DNA of 9,140 nt from Planctomycetaceae bacterium. Lineage in GTDB: Bacteria > Planctomycetota > Phycisphaerae > Phycisphaerales > SM1A02. The stretch is taken from positions 1 through 9,140 of the forward strand of contig NYWY01000044.1 in assembly GCA_002685335.1 (NCBI GenBank), read 5' to 3'. Position 1 is the stretch's first letter; each line of letters begins with the position of its first letter. The notes under the pieces are model-generated. The model did not search any database and was not told where the DNA came from. It worked only from the letters and a program-made list of their open reading frames with translations. Of the stretch, positions 1-6,154 are shown one piece after another. The position numbers and the translations under genes were made by a program.

Positions 1-117
1 GGCGACCTCGAGGGCGGCCGCGCCGCCGCGAACCACGGGAGCGATCAGGTCGCGCCAGCCCCCTGGCTGCTCGAAGCTGCGGCGTAGCTCGCCTGCGATC
101 CCGGACGGATCGGTCAT
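1..117 (-). CDS. Amino-terminal fragment of an unrecognised protein
   Basis: Read on the minus strand from the ATG at 117-115, 39 codons stay open to the window edge. The peptide begins MTDPSGIAGELRRSFEQPGG and continues with a WRDLIAPVVRGG stretch, then an alanine-rich run. It has no signal peptide or membrane segment, and I do not recognise the family. A purine-rich stretch (GGGGGTGAAG) lies a few bases before the ATG and could serve as a ribosome binding site. All four arginine codons are CGC, as in the Bpt-like fragment at 354-482 and unlike the symporter after 483, so this piece probably belongs with that left-hand segment. It would be transcribed divergently from the 354 ORF. A chance ORF of this length is possible. 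Confidence 0.45.
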   Translation of the reverse strand, partial: MTDPSGIAGELRRSFEQPGGWRDLIAPVVRGGAAALEVA

Positions 118-353
118 GGTCTTCACCCCCGACCCTAGGAGCTGCAAGGCAGGAGCCGCCGGCCTAACTGCTATGGGACTCGCTGGACTCTGACGAAAAA
201 GCGTCCAGAACCGGATCCTGGCGGCACGGTCCTGGGAGGGGTCCGGCTCGCGCCGGAGGCTGACACTCCGGTCAGCATTCCTCGACAGGAATCGCGGGTT
301 GTCGGGTCGTGCTGGGCCGCGCATGCTAGCGACGAGGAGGCGATCGCTCGGCC
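118..353. other. Divergent intergenic spacer with overlapping hairpins
   Basis: No gene is supported here. The spacer separates the minus-strand start at 117 from the plus-strand start at 354. Three GC-rich stems overlap in series: CCGGC 243-247 with GCCGG 252-256, CCGGAG 253-258 with CTCCGG 266-271, and GCTGAC 259-264 with GTCAGC 271-276. Neighbouring stems cannot all form together. No T tract follows, so this is not a simple terminator. I found no convincing -35/-10 pair. Confidence 0.4.
334..340 (+). promoter_or_regulatory. Possible ribosome binding site for the 354 start
   Basis: The sequence GAGGAGG is an excellent Shine-Dalgarno match but lies 13 bases before the ATG at 354, longer than the usual 5-9. 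It supports 354 as the true start of the left-hand (Bpt-like) gene. It is not evidence for a symporter start, because the symporter's own amino terminus is not in the window. Confidence 0.4.
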
Positions 354-488
354 ATGAGCTCTGGCTACGTGCACACGGGTCCCTGCGTCTATTTGCCCGA
401 CCGCCGCTGGGCGCTGCGGATGCACCCCGCGCCGCGCAGCGACGAGCGCTATCAGGAGCTCCTGGACCAGCACCACCGCCGCTCGGGC
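354..488 (+). pseudogene. bpt: Amino-terminal fragment of arginyl/leucyl-tRNA--protein transferase (Ate/Bpt family), fused into the symporter frame
   Basis: Residues 1-45 of the long ORF do not resemble any transporter. They carry the amino-terminal signature of bacterial Bpt/Ate enzymes, which move leucine or arginine from tRNA onto N-terminal acidic residues of proteins to create N-degrons. Visible are a PC-x-YLP-x-R motif (GPCVYLPDR, residues 9-17), a spacer with Y-x-x-LL (residues 34-38) and the RRSG motif (42-45). In the family RRSG is normally followed by a short stretch ending in Y-R/K-P and then by a cysteine-rich CxxC region. Here the sequence instead runs into the symporter after RRSGWVVYR. 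Bpt proteins are usually about 230-280 residues, so over 80 percent is missing. The fragment has no catalytic domain and cannot be active. Family recognition rests on remembered motifs, not a search. Confidence 0.7.
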
Positions 489-2555
489 TGGGTCGTCTAT
501 CGGTTCCGTCAGACCCGTGCTCTGACCATGGCGCAGTTCTTTGAAATCCGGTACTCCCGAAAGTTCCGAGTCTTCGCGGGGCTCGTGGCCTTCATCGGCG
601 GAATCCTGAACTACGGGGTCTTCCCGTCGGTCGCGGCTCGGTTCTTCATCGCTCTGTGTGGTCTTCCGCCCGTGGTCCAGGTCGTGGGCGTGGAGGTCGG
701 GACCTTCCCGTTGCTGATGGGGGTCCTGCTGGGAACCGCGCTGTTCTTCGTGTTCATCGGTGGGCAGGTGGCGGTGATCGTGACCGACTTCATCCAGGGA
801 TCGTTCGGCCAGCTGGTCTTTCTCGCGGTGATGATCTTCCTGCTCGTCACCTATTCCTGGTCGGACATCGGCACCGCGCTGCTTTCCGCTCCGGAAGGTC
901 AGTCGCTGGTGAATCCCTTCGACCTCGGGCAGGAGGAGCGTTTCAACGCCTTCTACTGGGTGATCAGCGTCATCGTCCTGTTCTACGGGATGCTCGGCTG
1001 GCAGGGGACGTCGGGCTACAACGCGGCGGCGATCGACGCTCACGAAGCGAAGATGGCCAACATCCTCAACGGCTGGCGATATCGGGTGCTGATGTTGATC
1101 ACCCTTGTGCTTCCGATCTGCATACGGGTGGTGATGACCTCGCCCGAGCATGCCGCCGAAGCGGCGGAGATCGAAGCGATCATCGCGTCCCAACCGGTGC
1201 TCGGAGGCGACCCGGAGGTGCTGGCGAGCCAGCTTCGGACGCCGGCGGCGGCGAGCATCATGCTGCCCTCGGGACTGCTCGGGCTCTTCGCCGCCGCGCT
1301 GGTGGGGGCGTTCATCTCGACCAACGACAGCTACCTGCATTCCTGGGGTTCGATCTTCATCCAGGACGTGGTGCTGCCGTTCCGGAAGAAGCCGCTCGGA
1401 GCTCGCGCCCATCTCTGGCTTCTGCGGGCCTCGATCCTCGGGGTCGCGATCTTCGCCTTCATCTTCAGTTTCAACTACACGCCCAATCAATACGTGGCGA
1501 TGTTCCTCGCGCTCACCGGGGCGATCTTCGTGGGCGGGGCGGGGAGTGCGATCATCGGCGGGCTCTACTGGCGACGGGGAACCACCGCCGGGGCGTGGGC
1601 CGCGATGGTGGCGGGCATGATGCTCGCCGGGTTCGGGGTCGTGGTGAAACAGCTGCCGGCGTCGATCGTGTCGCCCCATCCGGTCCTGACGATCGAATCG
1701 ACTTTGATCGATGGCGGGCAGGCGTCGCTGCCGCTCGAACCGGGGGTGGAGGTCGTCGAGGCCGCGATTCCGTTCGACCAGCCCGGGGTGACGGGGTCCT
1801 GGAGTGGTGTCCTGGAATCCGGACCCGACGCGGTGGAGGCGGTCGCTTCGATCGTGATCCTCGGCCAGAACGGGGAGACGGTGGCCACTCCGACCCTCCG
1901 CTCGGACGGCTCGCAGATGGTGGTGAGCCTCGATGGTGGTCGATCCGCGGTGCTGGAACTCGAACCGGCCGCCACCGGATTCCAACGCACCGTTCTCTCC
2001 CTGGCCTGGCACGTCCGGGAGAAAGTGACCGGCCAGGTGTTGACGTTCTGGTCGATCCTGATCTCGGTCGCCCTCTACATCGTGGTGTCCCTCGTGACCT
2101 GCCGCGAACCCTTCGATCTCGACCGCATGCTCCACCGATCGGAGCGGACCGAAGAGGATTCCGATCGTTCGAACCGCTGGTGGGAGCGACTTGGATTCGA
2201 CCGACGGATGACGGGTTGGGATCGATTCATCACCGCGATCACCATCGCCTGGCCGCTTTTCTTCACCGCGGTCTTCGCGGTCGGCATGATTCGACATCTC
2301 CTCGGCCCCGGTCTGGGGCTGGATCCGATCACCGATGATTCATGGCTCGAGGCATGGCGGTGGTGGCTGATGCTGGCGTTGGGGACCGCGGTCCTGGTCA
2401 CCGCGTGGTTCCTGATCGGTGGCTTGCGCGATCTGGTCCGGATGTTCAGACTCCTGAAGCAGGTCGATTCGGATGCGCGGGACGATGGTCGGGTCGTGGA
2501 TCATCACAACGCCGATGAAGATCCGATGGGGCAGGGTCGGGAGTCTGACGCATGA
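354..2555 (+). CDS. Chimeric ORF: Bpt-like start fused to a sodium:solute symporter (SSS family) lacking its first membrane segments
   Basis: From residue ~44 onward this is an SSS (SLC5-type, LeuT-fold) Na+-coupled symporter of the inner membrane. Visible signatures are TMAQFFEIRYSRKFRVFAG (58-76), GGQVAVIVTDFIQG (136-149), GWQGTSGYNAAAIDAHEAK, the Na+-site-type segment FISTNDSYLHSWGSIF (from 320), and a GAIFVGGAGSAIIGGLYWRRG helix. A hydrophilic, beta-strand-like insert of about 125 residues (435-560) precedes another helix (562-583), then PFDLDRMLHR and two last helices. The 733 residues end in a charged tail. The family's opening part, two transmembrane helices with Na2-site residues in TM1, is absent and replaced by 43 soluble Bpt-like residues. 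As written the protein should not fold as a normal symporter. An alternative start at ATG 528 (residue 59) would not restore the helices. The stop overlaps the beta-mannosidase start (ATGA), so mannosides or mannose are plausible substrates; this is inference. Confidence 0.85.
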   Translation: MSSGYVHTGPCVYLPDRRWALRMHPAPRSDERYQELLDQHHRRSGWVVYRFRQTRALTMAQFFEIRYSRKFRVFAGLVAFIGGILNYGVFPSVAARFFIALCGLPPVVQVVGVEVGTFPLLMGVLLGTALFFVFIGGQVAVIVTDFIQGSFGQLVFLAVMIFLLVTYSWSDIGTALLSAPEGQSLVNPFDLGQEERFNAFYWVISVIVLFYGMLGWQGTSGYNAAAIDAHEAKMANILNGWRYRVLMLITLVLPICIRVVMTSPEHAAEAAEIEAIIASQPVLGGDPEVLASQLRTPAAASIMLPSGLLGLFAAALVGAFISTNDSYLHSWGSIFIQDVVLPFRKKPLGARAHLWLLRASILGVAIFAFIFSFNYTPNQYVAMFLALTGAIFVGGAGSAIIGGLYWRRGTTAGAWAAMVAGMMLAGFGVVVKQLPASIVSPHPVLTIESTLIDGGQASLPLEPGVEVVEAAIPFDQPGVTGSWSGVLESGPDAVEAVASIVILGQNGETVATPTLRSDGSQMVVSLDGGRSAVLELEPAATGFQRTVLSLAWHVREKVTGQVLTFWSILISVALYIVVSLVTCREPFDLDRMLHRSERTEEDSDRSNRWWERLGFDRRMTGWDRFITAITIAWPLFFTAVFAVGMIRHLLGPGLGLDPITDDSWLEAWRWWLMLALGTAVLVTAWFLIGGLRDLVRMFRLLKQVDSDARDDGRVVDHHNADEDPMGQGRESDA
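480..503 (+). other. Seam between Bpt-like and symporter sequence
   Basis: The change of family falls within R43-S44-G45-W46-V47-V48-Y49-R50. RRSG followed by a hydrophobic pair and YR fits Bpt, while SGWVVYRF fits planctomycete-type symporters as I remember them, so these bases are where both parents could be nearly identical. Of the seven arginine codons before the seam in this ORF six are CGC, whereas of the next seventeen after it only one is CGC. No insertion-sequence ends or target duplications are visible. Confidence 0.6.
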
Positions 2556-5101
2556 ACGACGCGCACCGCCGCACGCGGAGAATCCACGATGACTGGAGGG
2601 TCGCCCGCACCGGCGGTGATCCTGAACAGGGGATTCCGCCCGCGTCGCTGCCGGCGGAGTTGACGGCCACGGTGCCCGGCGTGATCCATCACGATCTCAT
2701 CGCCGCCGGCGTGATACCGCATCCCGATCGGGGTGACGGCGAGCAACGGCAGAAGTGGGTCGGCCGCTCCGATTGGACCTGGTCGCGTTCGATGGGCGAC
2801 GCGGATCTCCCGGCGGGGGTTCCACGGGATTCGGTGGTCGATCTGGTCTTCGATTCGATCGACACCGTCGGTCGGGTCTGTCTGGGCGACGAGGTTCTCG
2901 GGGAGGTCAGCAACCAGTTCCATCGGCACCGCTTTCGGATCGATCGTGCGGGAATCGAAGCCGGCGAGCGACTTGAAGTCCGACTTCGATCGCCACTGGT
3001 CGAACTGGATCGCCTGGTCGATCTCCACGGCGATCGACCGGTCAACGCCGACGGCGACTGGGGAATCTATTCGTATCTCCGGAAGGCCTCCTGCAGTTTC
3101 GGATGGGACTGGGGACCGCAATGCCCGAGCCTGGGAATTCCGGCGGAGGTTCGGATCGAATGCTGGCGGGATGCGAGGATCGAAGCGGTCCGCCCCCTGG
3201 TCACCTCCTGCAACGAGCGGCTGGCGGTGTTGGAGACGCATCTGGATCTCGCGGTCGACGCCGTGACCGGCGGGCCCGGCTCGCTTCGAGCGACGGTCAG
3301 CCTCGACGCCCCGGACGGCCGGGTGTTCACCGAGACCGTCGATGTCCGCGCGAAGGACGGCGTCTCCGCCGGCGTCGCTCGACTCCGCATCGAGGATCCG
3401 CAACGGTGGTGGCCTCGCGGACGGGGCGACCAGCCGCTTCACCGGCTGCGGGTCGAACTCCGGCGAGGAGAGGAACTGCTCGACGTCGTGACTCGACGAA
3501 TCGGTCTCCGGCTCGCAGCCCTGGAGACCGGGTCCGATTCCGAGGGTTCCCGATTCCAGGTGGTGGTCAACGGAGAGACGATCTTCTGCCAGGGGGCGAA
3601 CTGGATTCCCGAAGGTCTCTTTCCCGGCACCGCGTCCGCGGATTCGGTTCGCGCGCGAATCGTCCAGGCGGTGGACGCCGGGTTCAACATGCTTCGCGTC
3701 TGGGGTGGCGGCGTCTACGAGTCGGATGACTTCTACGACGTCTGTGACGAACTCGGCGTGATGGTCTGGCAGGACTTCATGTTCGCCTGCGCGACCTATC
3801 CGGAGGAGGATCCCTATCCCGCGTCGATCGAACGGGAAGCCCGGGAGCAGGTCGGCCGCCTCTCGTCGCATCCGTCCATCGTGATCTGGTGCGGCGGCAA
3901 CGAGAACGTTCTCGCGTGGCGCAACTGGGGATGGAAGGAACGCATGGATCCGGCGCAGACCTGGGGACGTCGCTACTTCACGGAACTTCTCCCCGCGGTG
4001 GTCGCCGAACTCGATCCGTCCCGCCCGTTCCTGCCGGACAGCCCATGGTCCGGCTCGGTCGAGGCGGATCCCAACGATCCTGATCACGGGGATCGGCACA
4101 CCTGGGATCTCAAGGTCGAGTCGGTCCGCGAGATGGTCCCGCGTTTCGTGAGTGAATTCGGTCATCAAGGGCCACCCTCCAGAACCACGATCGAAGCCGC
4201 CCTCGGTCCCGCGGTGTTCGCATCGGAGTCACCGGAAGCGATGGCCGGTTTCGCGGGACGTCAGCGCGGATGGGGTGGCGACGAGCAGCAGTACGATCGG
4301 TGGCTCGAGGAATGGTTCTCGCCCGCGACGGATCTCGACGGCCGTCTCTGGCGGATGCAACTGCTTCAGGCCCGGGCGACGACCTTCACCTACGAATGGC
4401 TTCGATTGAACCAGCCACGGTGTGGTGGGGCCCTGGTCTGGCAACTCAATGACGCGTGGACCGGACACTCGTGGTCATTGATCGACGTGGCGGGTCGGGT
4501 GAAGCCGGCGTGGTGGGCGGCGCGAACCGCCTGCCGACCGCGACTCCTCGCTTTTTCCGTGGGGTCCGAAGGCCTGGAGGTCGCGATCGCCAACGGCGAT
4601 CGGGAATCCTGGAATCCGCACGTGCGGGTGCGCCGGGTCGATTTCACGGGGCGGGAGATCGTCGCCACCGAACTCGAACTGAACGCATCCGGCTTCGGCG
4701 TCGACCGGACGCCGATCGACCCCGGCATGTCGATGCCCGAGGATGCGTCGATGGAGTACCTGGTCGCCGAAGCCGACGGTGAGCGGGCATGTTGGTTCTA
4801 CGGAAAGGATGCGTGGATCTCGATGCCGCGGACTTCGATCGACCTCGAGGTGTTCGAAGATTCGGGTGGACATCGGGTCGACCTTCACGCTCGTGATCTG
4901 GTTCGTGATTTCTACGTCGATGTCGCCCGGGTTGATCCGAACGCGACGGTCGATCTGAATCTCCTGACGTTCCTCCCCGGTGAATCAGCATCGTTGCGGC
5001 TGGAAGGACTCCAGGAATGGCCGCTCGAGAGGATTCGAAACCGGTTCCGCCAGGGTGGATTGATCAGTGCTGCGAACGACTGCATCATGCCTCCACGATG
5101 A
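2552..5101 (+). CDS. Glycoside hydrolase family 2 beta-mannosidase
   Basis: This gene encodes a predicted exo-beta-mannosidase (EC 3.2.1.25 type) that removes terminal beta-linked mannose with retention of configuration. The 849 residues match the usual family length. An amino-terminal jelly-roll region contains the WVGRSDWTW and FGWDWG (183-188) signatures. An Ig-like domain follows, then a TIM barrel with GANWIPEG (348-355) and RVWGGGVYESDDFYD (from 382). The acid/base glutamate is E451 in CGGNEN, and the nucleophile is E535 in SEFGHQG. The spacing of 84 residues fits GH2 mannosidases. A carboxy-terminal beta region completes the protein. No signal peptide is present, so it acts in the cytoplasm on imported oligosaccharide. 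Its ATG overlaps the symporter TGA by ATGA and no strong Shine-Dalgarno is visible, suggesting translational coupling. The exact mannoside cannot be read from sequence, and other beta-glycoside specificity within GH2 is less likely given these motifs. Confidence 0.93.
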   Translation: MNDAHRRTRRIHDDWRVARTGGDPEQGIPPASLPAELTATVPGVIHHDLIAAGVIPHPDRGDGEQRQKWVGRSDWTWSRSMGDADLPAGVPRDSVVDLVFDSIDTVGRVCLGDEVLGEVSNQFHRHRFRIDRAGIEAGERLEVRLRSPLVELDRLVDLHGDRPVNADGDWGIYSYLRKASCSFGWDWGPQCPSLGIPAEVRIECWRDARIEAVRPLVTSCNERLAVLETHLDLAVDAVTGGPGSLRATVSLDAPDGRVFTETVDVRAKDGVSAGVARLRIEDPQRWWPRGRGDQPLHRLRVELRRGEELLDVVTRRIGLRLAALETGSDSEGSRFQVVVNGETIFCQGANWIPEGLFPGTASADSVRARIVQAVDAGFNMLRVWGGGVYESDDFYDVCDELGVMVWQDFMFACATYPEEDPYPASIEREAREQVGRLSSHPSIVIWCGGNENVLAWRNWGWKERMDPAQTWGRRYFTELLPAVVAELDPSRPFLPDSPWSGSVEADPNDPDHGDRHTWDLKVESVREMVPRFVSEFGHQGPPSRTTIEAALGPAVFASESPEAMAGFAGRQRGWGGDEQQYDRWLEEWFSPATDLDGRLWRMQLLQARATTFTYEWLRLNQPRCGGALVWQLNDAWTGHSWSLIDVAGRVKPAWWAARTACRPRLLAFSVGSEGLEVAIANGDRESWNPHVRVRRVDFTGREIVATELELNASGFGVDRTPIDPGMSMPEDASMEYLVAEADGERACWFYGKDAWISMPRTSIDLEVFEDSGGHRVDLHARDLVRDFYVDVARVDPNATVDLNLLTFLPGESASLRLEGLQEWPLERIRNRFRQGGLISAANDCIMPPR

Positions 5102-5427
5102 AAAAGCGCAGTATCTGCAAGGTTGTCACCAATCATCGACCCGGGTGCGGCGCTGATGGGACGCCGGTCTCGAGTGACTGGCAGGACCCGAAACCGTGTT
5201 GAAACAGGGTTTTCGGTGAGAGGATCGGCGTTCAGCCGACTTTTCGATGATGAGGATCGTGACGTCTGGTTCGAATCGTCCGAAAAAAAGTGACGGTTCT
5301 TCGAGAGATGGCCGATCAATCCTCTAGCGGAGGTCGTATCCCTGTGAGGATCGGCTTCCGGGGACAAAACGCGAACGAACGCCGAGGCGTTCAATCGACA
5401 CCTCAGATGTCATCTCTTTCTCCTCCT
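5102..5427 (+). other. Non-coding region after the beta-mannosidase, with several small hairpins
   Basis: About 325 bases carry no convincing gene on the plus strand. Local stems are visible: GCAG/CTGC around 5109-5119; CCGAAACC 5188-5195 with GGTTTTCGG 5208-5216 (one bulged T); TCGGC 5225-5229 with GCCGA 5235-5239, followed by CTTTTC, which could be a weak terminator for the symporter-mannosidase transcript; and GAACGC 5377-5382 with GCGTTC 5387-5392 around a CGAG tetraloop. The region may be a long 3' untranslated region or may contain a small RNA ending at the strong terminator downstream. The sequence alone does not decide. Confidence 0.4.
5324..5413 (-). CDS. Candidate 29-residue small protein or leader peptide
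   Basis: On the minus strand a full AGGAGG (5427-5422) stands 8 bases before an ATG at 5413-5411, better than the ribosome binding site of any other gene here. The frame stays open for 29 codons (MTSEVSIERLGVRSRFVPGS, then nine more residues) and stops at TAG 5326-5324. The peptide has no membrane segment and matches nothing I recognise. No promoter is evident on the minus strand, and the pyrimidine-rich plus strand (CTCCTCCT) may be coincidental. It could also be a degraded gene start. Confidence 0.2.
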   Translation of the reverse strand: MTSEVSIERLGVRSRFVPGSRSSQGYDLR

Positions 5428-5466
5428 GTCACCTCGTTGCCTACCGGCAACGGGGTGATTTTCTTT
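5428..5466 (+). terminator. Rho-independent terminator
   Basis: A stem of 14 pairs joins 5428-5441 (GTCACCTCGTTGCC) with 5446-5459 (GGCAACGGGGTGAT) around a TACC loop. Two pairs are G-U wobbles and the rest are Watson-Crick. A T-rich run (TTTTCTTT) follows directly on the plus strand, while the other side is not T-rich for minus-strand transcription. It lies 330 bases after the beta-mannosidase stop, so it ends either that operon's long 3' tail or an unannotated transcript. It insulates the next gene. Confidence 0.8.
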
Positions 5467-5534
5467 CGTCGGTGCACACGGCCTTCGTGACCACGAGAAA
5501 CCGCGGCTTCTCCAGGCGGAGTTCACGGTGGTTG

Positions 5535-5540
5535 TAGATT
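5535..5540 (+). promoter_or_regulatory. Possible -10 box for the downstream hypothetical gene
   Basis: TAGATT matches the TAnnnT core of a sigma-70-type -10 element and is identical to the box before the OPT gene. It lies after the terminator and about 40 bases before the ATG at 5582. No clear -35 element is present. If it is used, the upstream GTG at 5528 could not be translated from this transcript, which favours the 5582 start. Confidence 0.3.
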
Positions 5541-5581
5541 CGCGTCGGGGTGCCTTCGGCAAGGGGCCGGGAGACGATCCG

Positions 5582-6133
5582 ATGCGACATGACGACGGAG
5601 TCGAGACGATCCTCGAAGCGAAGCGACGACGGCGATCCGATTCGATTGAACTTCTTCGATCCGCCGCGATGAAACGAGGTGAAGACGGAGACCTTGGACT
5701 GTGGTCTCTGGTGTACGACCTCGAGCAGGCGCCGATCACCACGAATCTGGAACAACTGGCGGAGATCGGAATGTCGTTCCCCGACGAGCGGGTTCTCGAG
5801 GAGGAGATGATTCCGAAACTCGTCAAGGAGGTGGTGGACGGATTGGCGTCGATCGACGTCTTCCTTCTTCACACCGATCATCTCGACGACCGCGAGTTGC
5901 TTCGAACCCTTCGGGATCGAGTGCTTCGTGAACCGGTTCGAGACATTCCCCCGGGAGTGGGAAGCCGGGAGTGGATCGATCTGGCGGGCGGGGATGATCG
6001 AAGCGCGTTCCTCGCGGTGCACGCCGACGACCTGGATCGATCCACGGCGGCGGACGAGGGAGAACTCGTGCCGGATCGACTACCGCGTCGTGCGAACCGT
6101 GATCGATCGTTGCCCCGCCCGCCCGCGGGCTGA
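5582..6133 (+). CDS. Conserved-looking protein of unknown function
   Basis: A soluble, highly charged protein of 183 residues with no signal peptide or membrane helix. It reads as a genuine gene: LGLWSLVYDLEQAPITTN, then an amphipathic helical stretch, then VFLLHTDHLDDRELL, a WIDLAGG segment, and a proline/arginine-rich end (DRLPRRANRDRSLPRPP). I recall similar uncharacterised planctomycete proteins with a TDHLSDRELY-like motif, but know no function. The start at 5582 is preferred because GGGAG lies 8 bases upstream. A GTG at 5528 would add 18 residues behind AGGCGGAG but falls upstream of the candidate -10 box. The gene follows a terminator, so it is probably transcribed alone, and it converges on the sulfatase with 21 bases between stops. 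A 193-codon ORF on the opposite strand looks like a shadow. Confidence 0.75.
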   Translation: MRHDDGVETILEAKRRRRSDSIELLRSAAMKRGEDGDLGLWSLVYDLEQAPITTNLEQLAEIGMSFPDERVLEEEMIPKLVKEVVDGLASIDVFLLHTDHLDDRELLRTLRDRVLREPVRDIPPGVGSREWIDLAGGDDRSAFLAVHADDLDRSTAADEGELVPDRLPRRANRDRSLPRPPAG

Positions 6134-6139
6134 CGGGCG
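6116..6139. other. GC-rich hairpin between convergent genes
   Basis: CGCCCG (6116-6121) can pair with CGGGCG (6134-6139), and a perfect palindrome GCCCGCGGGC (6121-6130) lies in between, overlapping the last codons of the plus-strand gene. It could slow or end transcription in both directions, but no T tract follows on either strand, so terminator function is doubtful. Confidence 0.3.
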
Positions 6140-6154
6140 CGGACCGGGGCCGAA

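Noticed and set aside
171..2297. A 708-codon minus-strand ORF opposite the symporter
   Set aside because: It is antisense to clear SSS motifs, has a composition dominated by R, H, D, E, G and P with no recognisable domain, and is the usual GC-rich shadow frame.
2504..4168. A 554-codon minus-strand ORF opposite the beta-mannosidase
   Set aside because: The plus-strand frame has GH2 catalytic motifs throughout. The antisense peptide shows no family features.
5528..5581. Longer form of the hypothetical protein starting at GTG 5528
   Set aside because: It adds 18 residues without clear structure and lies upstream of the candidate -10 box. ATG 5582 has an acceptable GGGAG site. The longer form is not excluded.
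5441..6022. A 193-codon minus-strand ORF opposite the 5582-6133 gene
   Set aside because: The plus-strand product has ordered, protein-like segments and resembles proteins I recall. The minus frame lacks them and ends inside the terminator hairpin.
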